This document shows, one piece after another, positions 7,136 to 14,464 of a stretch of DNA of 18,330 nucleotides. The stretch covers positions 1-18,330 of the forward strand of contig CAIQIY010000278.1 in assembly GCA_903871975.1 (NCBI GenBank). Reading direction: 5' to 3'. A model generated the notes under the pieces. That model made no database searches, was not told the DNA's origin, and saw only the letters and a program-made list of their open reading frames with translations. The position numbers were made by a program, and so were the translations under genes. The stretch's first letter is position 1. Each line of letters opens with the position of its first letter. The DNA comes from an uncultured Chloroflexota bacterium (lineage in GTDB: Bacteria; Chloroflexota; Chloroflexia; Chloroflexales; Roseiflexaceae).

Positions 7136-7926
7136 TCGGTTACTGGGCAGACCTGCCGTCCAGTGCCTTCCGCGACCTCGATGGCGCGCAGACGATCGCC
7201 ATCCTGCCGCTCGGTGCGATCGAGCAACATGGGCCGCATCTGCCACTCGCCACCGACCGCGATCTGGTCGATGCAGTGGTGCAGCGCACGCTCGCACGCC
7301 TGGCGGCCGCACCGCCGCCCTGGTCGGTGCTGGTCCTGCCGACGCTGGCCGTGACGAAGAGCAACGAACATGGCGCGTTTCCGGGTACGCTCAGCCTGAG
7401 CGCTGCGACGCTGCTGCAGGTGCTGCACGAGATCGCCGCGTCGGTCGCGCGCGCTGGCGTGCGCCGGCTGCTGCTGTTCAATGGCCATGGTGGCAATATC
7501 GCCATCCTCGAGGTGGCTGCGCGCGACGCCCGTGCCGCCGGGCTGATCACCGCCAGCGCGTCGTGGTTTCAGATGTGCGGCGCCGAACAGCTGCTCAGTG
7601 CGCGCGAACAGCAGCATGGCATCCATGCCGGCTTGAACGAGACCAGCGCGATGCTCGCGACGCGGCCGGCTCTGGTGGCGCAGCAGCTGGCGCGTACACA
7701 GCGTTCGGCCAGCGAGGACTGGGCGGCGCAGTATCGCTATCTGGGGCTGGCCGGCCGGCCGCTGCGCCCCGGCTGGCTGATGCACGAACTCAATCCGTCG
7801 GGTGTTGCCGGCGATGCGGCAGCCGCGACTGCCGAACTCGGCGACCAGTTGCTCGAACGCGCTGCCACGGCGTTGGCCGAGGCACTCGCCGAGTTTGTCG
7901 CCTTCGATCCGGGGGGTGCACCATGA
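7132..7926 (+). CDS. Creatininase-family amidohydrolase
   Basis: The product is 264 residues, the usual length for this family. The metal-binding residues are all present: Glu31, His33 and Asp42 in 'GAIEQHGPHLPLATD', His119 in 'LFNGHGGN' and Glu170 in 'HAGLNETSAML'. 'NEHGAFPGTLSLS' (residues 78-90) is a further family signature. Characterised members open cyclic amides or remove formyl groups: creatinine amidohydrolase, the archaeal FAPy deformylase ArfB of riboflavin/F420 synthesis, and the mycofactocin peptidase MftE. The exact substrate cannot be read from these motifs. Its position directly after a RibD-C-like reductase recalls the ArfB/ArfC pair, but the following deaminase, oxidase and transporter point to catabolism or salvage rather than synthesis. 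It has ATGA overlaps on both sides; GGAAGGA precedes the start. Confidence 0.92.
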   Translation: MIGYWADLPSSAFRDLDGAQTIAILPLGAIEQHGPHLPLATDRDLVDAVVQRTLARLAAAPPPWSVLVLPTLAVTKSNEHGAFPGTLSLSAATLLQVLHEIAASVARAGVRRLLLFNGHGGNIAILEVAARDARAAGLITASASWFQMCGAEQLLSAREQQHGIHAGLNETSAMLATRPALVAQQLARTQRSASEDWAAQYRYLGLAGRPLRPGWLMHELNPSGVAGDAAAATAELGDQLLERAATALAEALAEFVAFDPGGAP

Positions 7927-9179
7927 GCCAGCATGTGGTGCTGCGCAACGCCGCCGTGCCGCGCGCACTCGTCGCCGACGCCGCCGGGTTCGGTGGTACG
8001 CCGCGCGATGATTGCCTCGTCGGCGATCTGCAGCTTGTGGCGGGCCAGGTTGCCGGGATGCATCCCCGGCCGCTGCCGCCCGGTGCCGAAGAACGGTTCC
8101 TGCGCGGGCAGATCGTGCTGCCGCGCCTGACCGAGGTGCACTGCCACCTCGACAAGTGCCACACCGTCGCGCGCCTGGCCCAGGTTGGCGGCGATCTGCA
8201 GGCGGCGATCGCGGCACAGCACGCCGACAAGGCCCGCTGGAGCCAGCCCGACATCCTGCGCCGAGCCACGCGCGGCCTCGCCGAGCTGCAGCGCGCCGGC
8301 GTGGCGCTGGCGCGTACCCACGTCGATTGGGAGCCCGACGACGTGGCACAGCGCCGCGTGCCGGTGGCGTGGACCGTGCTGGAACGCCTGGCACACGAGT
8401 GGGCCGGGCGCGTCACGCTGCAACGCGTGGCACTGCTGCCGCTCGAGGCGTTTGGCGATCGCGACGGTGCCGCGTGGCTGGCGCGTCAGGTCGCGGCCAG
8501 CGCGGGCGGCGTGCTCGGCGCGTTCATCTTCGACCAGCCACACCGCCGCGAGCTGCTCAAGACGGCGTTCGAGTTGGCCACCGAGGTCGGCGTGATGCTG
8601 GATTTCCATGTCGATGAAGGGCTCGCCGACACGCTCGATGGCCTGACGACGGTGTGTGAGCTGGCGCTCGACTGGGATAACGGCCAGCAGATCGTGTGTG
8701 GCCATGCCTGCCGCCTGGCGGCACTCGATGGCGCGGCGGCGACGCGCGCGCTCGATCTGGTGCGCGATGCCGGCGTGGCGATCGTGGCACTGCCGACGAC
8801 CAATCTGTACTTGCAGGGCCGTACCGACGGGACGCCGCAACAGCGTGGCATCACTCGGCTGCGCGAGCTGGCCGAACGCGGCGTGCCGCTGGCCGTGGGC
8901 TCGGATAACGTGTGCGATGCCTTCTGCCCGATCGGCGCCCATGATCCGCTCGCGGCGCTGGCCACGGCGGCACTAGCGGCACATCTGGATCCGCCCTACG
9001 ACCGCTGGTTGCGCCTGGTGACGACCGACGCGCGCCGCATGCTGGGTGCCACGCCGATGTATGTCGATCGCGCCGCGGCCGGCGACTTGCTGCTGGTCGA
9101 GGCGATGCATACCGCCGAGGTCGTGGCCGGTGCGCCACGCCGCCCGCTCGAAGAACGCCGACGCCAGTCGGCCGGGTGA
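7923..9179 (+). CDS. Cytosine-deaminase-like metal-dependent amidohydrolase
   Basis: The product is 418 residues. The amidohydrolase metal site is complete: His73 and His75 in 'EVHCHLDK', a His in 'LDFHVDEG' (about residue 225) with the catalytic Glu two residues on, a His in 'IVCGHA' and an Asp in 'AVGSDNVCDAF' (about residue 328). The HCHLDK and 'SDNV.D.F.P.G..DP' combination is typical of the cytosine deaminase / N-isopropylammelide amidohydrolase branch, which hydrolyses exocyclic amines or ring bonds of pyrimidines, triazines and related compounds. It starts with an ATGA overlap on the creatininase-like gene and ends 25 nt before the FAD oxidase. Its place in the operon suggests a hydrolytic deamination or ring-opening step in the cytoplasm. 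The actual substrate is unknown. Confidence 0.88.
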   Translation: MSQHVVLRNAAVPRALVADAAGFGGTPRDDCLVGDLQLVAGQVAGMHPRPLPPGAEERFLRGQIVLPRLTEVHCHLDKCHTVARLAQVGGDLQAAIAAQHADKARWSQPDILRRATRGLAELQRAGVALARTHVDWEPDDVAQRRVPVAWTVLERLAHEWAGRVTLQRVALLPLEAFGDRDGAAWLARQVAASAGGVLGAFIFDQPHRRELLKTAFELATEVGVMLDFHVDEGLADTLDGLTTVCELALDWDNGQQIVCGHACRLAALDGAAATRALDLVRDAGVAIVALPTTNLYLQGRTDGTPQQRGITRLRELAERGVPLAVGSDNVCDAFCPIGAHDPLAALATAALAAHLDPPYDRWLRLVTTDARRMLGATPMYVDRAAAGDLLLVEAMHTAEVVAGAPRRPLEERRRQSAG

Positions 9180-9204
9180 ACGACATCAGCAGATCGGGGA
9201 TACG

Positions 9205-10593
9205 ATGAACTCACGGATCGATTGGCGCGCGGTACGCGCTGCACTCGGCGATGTGCCGGTGCTGGATCGGCCGGCGGTGGTGCGGCAGCGTTCGCGCGAC
9301 TTCTACTGGTATAGCCCGCTGCTGCGCCGCGCACTCGATGGCTGTAGCGCCGAATTGGTGGCACAGCCACGCTCCGAGGCCGAACTGGCCCAGTGCCTCA
9401 GCGTGGCGTATACCTATCGCGTGCCGATCGTGTTGCGCGGCGGCGGAACCGGCAACTATGGCCAGGCGGTGCCGCTCGAGGGTGGCATGATCATCGAGAC
9501 ACTCGGCCTGGATCAGGTTCATGAGATCGCCCCGGGTATGGTGCGCGTCGCCGCCGGGTGCAAGATCGGGGCGCTCAATGCGGCGTTGCGCGCCGTCGGC
9601 GCCGAGTTGCCGATCTTCCCATCGACCCAGGATATGGCTACGATCGGCGGATTCATCGCCGGCGGCTCGGCGGGCATCGGCTCGCTGCGCCATGGCATGC
9701 TGCGTGATCCCGGAAACATCATCGCCATCACCGCGCTGTCGGTCGAGACGACGCCGCGGCGCCATACGTTTCGTGGCGCGGCGACCGAGCTGCTCCATCA
9801 TGCCTGGGGCATCAATGGCGCGATCGTCGAATTGACGCTGCGCACGGCGCCGCTCGGCGACTGGATGCAGACGATCGCGTCGTTCGACACGTATGGTGCT
9901 GCGTTTGCGGCAGGGGCGACGCTCGGCGCGCGGACGGATCTGCGCTGCAAGCTGGTGACGACGCTCGATGCGCGCATCGTGCCGTACTTCAATCGGCTGC
10001 GCGAGTATATGGGCGCAGATCGTGCGATTATGCTGGGGATGATCGAACGCGCCGATGTGCCGGCGTATCGCCAGTTGATGGATATGCTCGGCGGTCGCGT
10101 CGAGTTTGTCATGGATGATGCGCAACGCGAGGCCGAGCATCTGCCGCACGTGTTCGAGTTCTCGTATAACCATACGACGGCGCAGGTACTGAAGGTCGAC
10201 AAGTCGGCGACGTACCTGCAGGTGCTGGTGGCCGCGCCGCTCGATGCCGGGCGCATCGTGGCACTGCAGCGCCTGCTCGGCGATGATGTGCTGATGCATC
10301 ACGAGTTCTCGCGCCTCGATGGTCAGCTGGTGGCGTTCGATATCCCGATCGTGCACTATCGCGACGATGAGCGCCTCGCCGAGATCATGGCCTGCTACGA
10401 GGCGGAAGGCTTTCCGGTCTCGAATCCGCATACCTACATCATCGAGGACGGCGGCATGAAACGTGCGAATTATCGCCACCTGGCGCTCAAACGCGAACTC
10501 GATCCACGCGGTCTGCTCAATTCGGGCAAGTCGCGCGAGTGGGCGCGCGTGCGGCACCTCGATCCGGCTGCGATCCGCGCCCTCGAGGCGTGA
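9205..10593 (+). CDS. FAD-binding (PCMH/GlcD-type) oxidoreductase
   Basis: The product is 462 residues. The FAD-binding domain of the vanillyl-alcohol-oxidase/PCMH family is clear: 'AQPRSEAELAQCL' (residues 53-65), 'VLRGGGTGNYGQA' (76-88) for the pyrophosphate loop, and 'FPSTQDMATIGGFIAGGSAG' (about 133-152). The C-terminal half is divergent but ends with the family-like 'LKRELDPRGLLNSGKSREW'. No Fe-S cluster motif or signal peptide is present, so it is probably a soluble cytoplasmic oxidase or dehydrogenase of a hydroxyl or amine group. The ATG at 9205 has GGGGA 4 nt upstream; the open frame before it is the end of the deaminase-like region. It is 25 nt from the deaminase-like gene and 56 nt before the transporter gene. 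It would add an oxidation step to the pathway. Confidence 0.88.
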   Translation: MNSRIDWRAVRAALGDVPVLDRPAVVRQRSRDFYWYSPLLRRALDGCSAELVAQPRSEAELAQCLSVAYTYRVPIVLRGGGTGNYGQAVPLEGGMIIETLGLDQVHEIAPGMVRVAAGCKIGALNAALRAVGAELPIFPSTQDMATIGGFIAGGSAGIGSLRHGMLRDPGNIIAITALSVETTPRRHTFRGAATELLHHAWGINGAIVELTLRTAPLGDWMQTIASFDTYGAAFAAGATLGARTDLRCKLVTTLDARIVPYFNRLREYMGADRAIMLGMIERADVPAYRQLMDMLGGRVEFVMDDAQREAEHLPHVFEFSYNHTTAQVLKVDKSATYLQVLVAAPLDAGRIVALQRLLGDDVLMHHEFSRLDGQLVAFDIPIVHYRDDERLAEIMACYEAEGFPVSNPHTYIIEDGGMKRANYRHLALKRELDPRGLLNSGKSREWARVRHLDPAAIRALEA

Positions 10594-10649
10594 GTGACAC
10601 CGCTGGTCCGCTTCGCTGCGATCACCATCATCGGAAGGATTGCCCCATC

Positions 10650-11897
10650 ATGGCCCAGGCGCCGATCGCCCGCTCGCTGACGGTTCACTACGCTGCGATC
10701 CAGAGTATCTACAACATGGGCTACAGCGGCATCATGAGTTTTGCCGCGGTCTTCCTGCTCGATCGTGGCTTCACCAACGCCGAGGTTGGGTTGACCCTCA
10801 CGATCGCCAGTGCGCTGACGCTGCTGATCCAGCCGCTGGTGGCGGCGGCGGCGGATCGCCACGTGCAGCTCACGTTGCGCCGACTCGTCGGCAGCCTGCT
10901 GGCTGCGGTGGCGCTGTTGGCGGGTGTGCTGTGGCTCACGCCGGCGCTCCTCGTGCCGACGGCCCTGCTCTATGTCGCGATCTTCTGCCTGCAGTCGCTG
11001 CAGTACCCGCTGCTCACGTCGCTGGCGATCGAACAAATCAACGCCGGTGTGTCGCTCAACTTCAGCGTGGCGCGTGGCTTCGGCTCGCTGGCGTTCGCCG
11101 CGCTCTCCCTGTTCCTCGGCTTCGCCGTCGCGGAGCGCGGTGCCTGGGTCATCATGCCGATCGTCGTCGCGCTCAGCCTGAGCGGCATCGCGCTGCTCGC
11201 GGCGTTTCCACCGCCGCCGCGCGTGGCGCGCTCCGACACGGCGCGCGCATCGGGGCTGCTGGCGTTCTGTCGCACGAATGCCCGCTTCATGGCGGTGATC
11301 ACCAGCATCGCGCTGGTGTTCTTCTCACATGTGCTGATCAATACCTATACCTTCCAGATCGTCGAACACGCCGGTGGGTCGGCGACGCAGATGGGCATCG
11401 CGACGGCTCTGGCGGGCTTGCTCGAGTTCCCGGCGATGGCGCTGTTTCCACTGATGCTGGCACGCCTCGGTCGCGCGAGTACCATCCTCAAGCTCTCGGG
11501 CGTCGCTGTGGCGCTCAAGACGCTGCTCACGCTGGTCGCGACGGATATGACCGGCATCTATCTGGCGCAGTCGCTGCAGTTCTTCGCGTTTGCCCTGTTC
11601 GTTCCTGCATCCGTGTATTATGTCAATAATGTGATCGCCGACGTCGACAAAGTCAAGGGGCAGGCGCTGATGACGATGGCCGTCGGGGTGAGCAACATGG
11701 TCGGGAACTCGGTCGGCGGCCTGTTGCTGGATCTGCCGGGTGGCGGTGTGAGTCTGATGCTGGGCATCGGGCTGGCGGTATCGCTGGTCGGGCTGGCGGC
11801 GCTGTTCGTGATCGACGGCCGGCCGATGCGACACGTGATGCTTGACACAGTCTTGAGACAGACCAGAACGCCACATGAACCAGTGCTGGCAGACTGA
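10650..11897 (+). CDS. Major facilitator superfamily transporter
   Basis: The product is 415 residues with about 12 hydrophobic membrane segments in two halves, joined by a cytoplasmic loop near 'PPPPRVARSDTARASGL' (about residues 187-203). Segments such as 'ALTLLIQPLVAAAADRHVQL' (near residues 54-73) fit the LacY/nucleoside-H+ symporter-like (MFS_1_like) branch. The start is ATG at 10650 with GGAAGG 11 nt upstream. Lying 56 nt after the FAD oxidase on the same strand and ahead of an unrelated metal-type lipoprotein, it is best read as the importer (or exporter) for the ring compound handled by the operon. Substrate specificity cannot be predicted from the sequence. The C-terminal tail (MRHVMLDTVLRQTRTPHE) is short and cytoplasmic. 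Confidence 0.9.
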   Translation: MAQAPIARSLTVHYAAIQSIYNMGYSGIMSFAAVFLLDRGFTNAEVGLTLTIASALTLLIQPLVAAAADRHVQLTLRRLVGSLLAAVALLAGVLWLTPALLVPTALLYVAIFCLQSLQYPLLTSLAIEQINAGVSLNFSVARGFGSLAFAALSLFLGFAVAERGAWVIMPIVVALSLSGIALLAAFPPPPRVARSDTARASGLLAFCRTNARFMAVITSIALVFFSHVLINTYTFQIVEHAGGSATQMGIATALAGLLEFPAMALFPLMLARLGRASTILKLSGVAVALKTLLTLVATDMTGIYLAQSLQFFAFALFVPASVYYVNNVIADVDKVKGQALMTMAVGVSNMVGNSVGGLLLDLPGGGVSLMLGIGLAVSLVGLAALFVIDGRPMRHVMLDTVLRQTRTPHEPVLAD

Positions 11898-11927
11898 TGT
11901 GGGCATTCAGTCGGTCGGAGGGGGTCC

Positions 11928-12530
11928 ATGGGGCGGTGGCTGGGGCTGGTTCTGGTGGGTGCATTGCTGGTGGGATGCGGTGCTGCGGCGCCGGGGGCCG
12001 CGCCGACGCCGGTGGCGCTCGCGGCAGCCGACGCGGGGGCCGATGCCCATGCAGGGCACGATATGGAGTCGAGTGGGGCGGAGGGGCATGGCGGGCATCT
12101 GATGGGCGATGCGCCATTCGATGTGCAGTTCATCGACGGCATGCTGGTGCACCACGCCGGCGCGATCGTGATGGCGCAGCAAGCGTTGGCCGAGGCCGAG
12201 CGGCCCGAAGTGCGGCAGCTCGCCGAGGCGATCATCGAGGCGCAGCAGGCCGAGATCGCGCAGCTGACCGCATGGCGCGCCGCCTGGTTTGCCGATCAGC
12301 CGACTGGGGACATGCGCTTCGACATGGGGCCGATGACCGTCGCACCGGGCGATGCACCGTTCGACCAACGCTTCCTCGAGGCGATGATCCCGCATCACGA
12401 GGCGGCAGTCGTGATGGCACAGCAAGCGCTCGAGCAGAGTGAGCGCGATGAGATCCGCCAGCTGGCCGATGCGATCATCGCGACGCAACAGGCCGAGATC
12501 GACCAGATGCGCGAGTGGCTGCGCCGTTGA
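11928..12530 (+). CDS. DUF305 lipoprotein with duplicated domain
   Basis: The product is 200 residues. A lipoprotein signal peptide with lipobox 'ALLVGC' (Cys17) indicates export and lipid anchoring. A His/Met-rich linker 'DAHAGHDMESSGAEGHGGH' follows, then two copies of the DUF305 helical hairpin (residues 60-119 and 141-200), each starting 'GDAPFD', carrying 'HH' (MLVHHAGAIVM and MIPHHEAAVVM) and 'AQQAL', and ending with 'QQAEI'. DUF305 proteins are ferritin-like four-helix bundles whose paired His/Met residues suggest metal handling; their role is poorly established. GGAGGGGG precedes the ATG. It lies 30 nt after the transporter and 70 nt before the response regulator, so it may belong functionally with the two-component genes. 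Confidence 0.92.
   Translation: MGRWLGLVLVGALLVGCGAAAPGAAPTPVALAAADAGADAHAGHDMESSGAEGHGGHLMGDAPFDVQFIDGMLVHHAGAIVMAQQALAEAERPEVRQLAEAIIEAQQAEIAQLTAWRAAWFADQPTGDMRFDMGPMTVAPGDAPFDQRFLEAMIPHHEAAVVMAQQALEQSERDEIRQLADAIIATQQAEIDQMREWLRR
12105..12527 (+). repeat. Internal duplication of the DUF305 half-domain
   Basis: Two 180-nt stretches (12105-12284 and 12348-12527) encode 60-residue repeats with matching order: GDAPFD, HH, VMAQQAL, RQLA(E/D)AII and QQAEI. The DNA has diverged at many third positions, so the duplication is old. A 63-nt linker separates the copies. Confidence 0.85.
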
Positions 12531-12531
12531 G

Positions 12532-12554
12532 GGCGCCGACCGCGGGACGGCGCC
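12532..12554 (+). terminator. GC hairpin after the DUF305 gene
   Basis: GGCGCCG (12532-12538), a 9-nt loop and CGGCGCC (12548-12554) form a perfect 7-bp stem directly after the DUF305 stop. No T-tract follows, so it is at best a weak or factor-aided terminator between DUF305 and the two-component genes. Confidence 0.3.
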
Positions 12555-12600
12555 GCACGATCCGGGTGCGGTGCGTGGCGCGAGGCTCGGTGAGCATGAC

Positions 12601-13293
12601 ATGACGCCAATCGCCCTGATCGTCGAAGACGAGGTTGCACTGGCGCGGCTGGTGCACGACTACCTGGCCCAGGCTGGGTTCAGCGTGCAGCTGGCGCACG
12701 ATGGGCCGAGCGGCCTGGCGCTGGCGCGTGCCAGCGACCCCGATCTGGTCATCCTCGACGTGATGCTGCCCCGGCTCGATGGGCTGGCGGTGTGCCGCGA
12801 ATTGCGGAGCTTCTCGGACGCGTATGTCCTCATGCTCACTGCGCGGGCCGAGGAGATCGATCGCGTCGTCGGGCTGGAAGTCGGCGCCGACGACTATCTG
12901 GTCAAGCCATTCTCGCCACGCGAGTTGGTCGCCCGGGCACGCGCGATGTTGCGCCGCCCACGACGGCGGCCGCTGGCCGAAACAGCGCCGGTGCTCGGCG
13001 GCGGTGGGTTGACGCTCGATGCCCTGCGCCACGAGGTACGCTGCGACGGTCGCCCGGTCGAGCTAACCCAGCTGGAGTACGCGCTGCTGCACACGCTGGT
13101 CGCCGCGCCCGGCCGCGTCTTCAGCCGCGCCCAGCTGATCGAACAGGTCTGGGGGCACGCATTCTACGGCGATGACCACGTCGTCGATGTGCACGTCGCC
13201 AATCTGCGCAAGAAACTCGGCGACGATGCGGCACAGCCGCGCTTCATCGCCACGGTGCGTGGCGTGGGGTATTGCTTTGGCCGGAGGCGTTGA
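12601..13293 (+). CDS. OmpR/PhoB-family response regulator
   Basis: The product is 230 residues. The receiver domain (1-116) has the acidic pocket Glu9/Asp10, phospho-acceptor Asp53 in 'LVILDVMLP', Thr80 and Lys102 in 'DYLVKPF'. The winged-helix effector domain (about 135-228) shows 'LTQLEYALLHTLVAAPGRVF', 'QVWGH' and 'VDVHVANLRKKLG'. It should bind tandem direct repeats near target promoters when phosphorylated by the adjacent kinase. The start at ATG 12601 has GGTGAG upstream; the open frame continues upstream without the family consensus and is discarded. The stop TGA is followed after one base by the kinase ATG, so the two are cotranscribed. Confidence 0.95.
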   Translation: MTPIALIVEDEVALARLVHDYLAQAGFSVQLAHDGPSGLALARASDPDLVILDVMLPRLDGLAVCRELRSFSDAYVLMLTARAEEIDRVVGLEVGADDYLVKPFSPRELVARARAMLRRPRRRPLAETAPVLGGGGLTLDALRHEVRCDGRPVELTQLEYALLHTLVAAPGRVFSRAQLIEQVWGHAFYGDDHVVDVHVANLRKKLGDDAAQPRFIATVRGVGYCFGRRR

Positions 13294-13294
13294 G

Positions 13295-14422
13295 ATGCGG
13301 CGGGCACCTGGCCTGGCGACGCGGCTGTTGCTGGCCCATCTGCTGGTGATCGCGGCCGCGACCGGTACGTTGCTCCTGGTGACGTGGCTCACGGCACACA
13401 CGCTGCACGAACGCCTGATGCTGGCGATGCTCGGCCCCGATGCCACGTGGAGCATGGATCCGATGATGCTGGCGATGGAGCAGGCGACCGATGCGGTGTT
13501 CCAGACGGCGATGCTGCAGGCGCTGCTGCTCAGCGGTGCCGCTGCCACGGTGGTGGCGATCCTGATGAGTATCTGGTTGTCGCGGCGGATCGTCGAGCCG
13601 CTGCACCAGGTGCTCGCAGCCAGCGAACGGCTGGCCGCCGGCCAGTATCACGAACGGCTGACGCCGCGTGGCAGCGCCGAATTGGCGCAGCTGGCCGCGC
13701 AATTCAACGCGATGGCTGCCGCACTCGAAGGCGCCGAGCGGCGACGGATGGCGCTGATCGGCGATGTGGCGCACGAACTGCGCACGCCGTTGGCGACGAT
13801 CACCGGCTACGCCGAGGGCGTGCTCGACGGCGTGGTGCTCGCCGACGATGCGACGTGGGCGCTGGTTCACGACGAGGCACGCCGCCTGGGTCGCCTGGTC
13901 GACGACCTCCAGCAGCTGTCGCACGCCGAGGCGGCCGAGTTCGCGCTACACCGCGGGCGACATGCGGTGACGGCGCTGGTCGATGCGGCGGTGGCGCGCA
14001 TGGCGGCGCGCATGGCGGCGCACGAGGTTCGGCTGGTGTGGCAGCCACCGGCCGCGCCGCTGGATGTGCTGGTCGATGCCGACCGGATCATTCAGGTGAT
14101 CGTGAATCTGCTGGACAATGCCATGCGGCATACGCCGGCCGGTGGCACGGTGGCCATCCACGTCGGCTGCGCTGGTGCAGCCGCGGTGGTCGAGGTCGAT
14201 GATACCGGCGTCGGCATCGCTGCCGAGCATCTGCCGTTCATCTTCGAGCGCTTTTACCGCAGCGATCCGGCGCGCACCCGGGCGACCGGCGGCGCCGGCA
14301 TCGGCCTGACGATCTGCCGGGCGCTGGTGCACGCCCATGGTGGTACCATCACCGCCAGCAGCGCCGGCATCGGCCAGGGTACCAGCGTGCGCTTCAGCGT
14401 GCCCCGCGCCGACGCACCGTAG
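13295..14422 (+). CDS. Sensor histidine kinase (HAMP, HisKA, HATPase)
   Basis: The product is 375 residues. Two membrane helices (about 10-33 and 73-95) flank a short extracytoplasmic loop of about 39 residues with seven methionines. A HAMP domain (about 96-148) follows, then HisKA with the phospho-His160 in 'DVAHELRTPLATI', and an ATPase domain with N-box 'NLLDNAMRHTP', G1 'DDTGVGI', F-box 'FIFERFYRSDPART' and G2 'GGAGIGLTICRALVHAHGG'. The ATG at 13295 has GGAGG 7 nt upstream and directly follows the regulator stop. The frame is open from 13172 but overlaps the regulator and is not used. The architecture is that of envelope-stress and metal sensors such as BaeS and CusS-like kinases. The Met-rich loop and the His/Met-rich lipoprotein next door hint at a metal signal (inference). 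Confidence 0.95.
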   Translation: MRRAPGLATRLLLAHLLVIAAATGTLLLVTWLTAHTLHERLMLAMLGPDATWSMDPMMLAMEQATDAVFQTAMLQALLLSGAAATVVAILMSIWLSRRIVEPLHQVLAASERLAAGQYHERLTPRGSAELAQLAAQFNAMAAALEGAERRRMALIGDVAHELRTPLATITGYAEGVLDGVVLADDATWALVHDEARRLGRLVDDLQQLSHAEAAEFALHRGRHAVTALVDAAVARMAARMAAHEVRLVWQPPAAPLDVLVDADRIIQVIVNLLDNAMRHTPAGGTVAIHVGCAGAAAVVEVDDTGVGIAAEHLPFIFERFYRSDPARTRATGGAGIGLTICRALVHAHGGTITASSAGIGQGTSVRFSVPRADAP

Positions 14423-14449
14423 CGCCGGCGCGGCCCACAACCCCGGCGC
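14422..14449. terminator. GC stem between convergent genes
   Basis: GCGCCGG (14422-14428) and CCGGCGC (14443-14449) could pair as a 7-bp stem with a 14-nt loop in the 42-nt gap between the convergent kinase and secreted-protein genes. No T-run is present on either side. It is possibly a bidirectional end-of-transcript structure, but evidence is weak. Confidence 0.25.
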
Positions 14450-14464
14450 CCGCATCGTCGCGGC

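Noticed and set aside
5853..7926. Riboflavin or F420 biosynthesis genes (ArfC/ArfB)
   Set aside because: The family match is real, but the RibD-C protein has no RibD deaminase domain, no other riboflavin or F420 synthesis gene is present, and the following deaminase, oxidase and transporter do not fit. Kept only as an analogy.
11842..11847. Perfect TTGACA -35 box near the end of the transporter gene
   Set aside because: No -10-like hexamer is found 16-19 nt downstream; the sequence there is AGAACGCC. It is probably chance within coding sequence.
12439..12600. Longer N-terminus for the response regulator
   Set aside because: The open frame upstream of 12601 overlaps the DUF305 gene end and lacks receiver-domain similarity. 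The ATG at 12601 starts exactly at the conserved receiver sequence.
13994..14017. Two copies of a 12-nt repeat (GCGCGCATGGCG) in the kinase gene
   Set aside because: It encodes ARMA-ARMA in the helical part between the HisKA and ATPase domains and keeps frame. Only two units and low complexity make it unremarkable.
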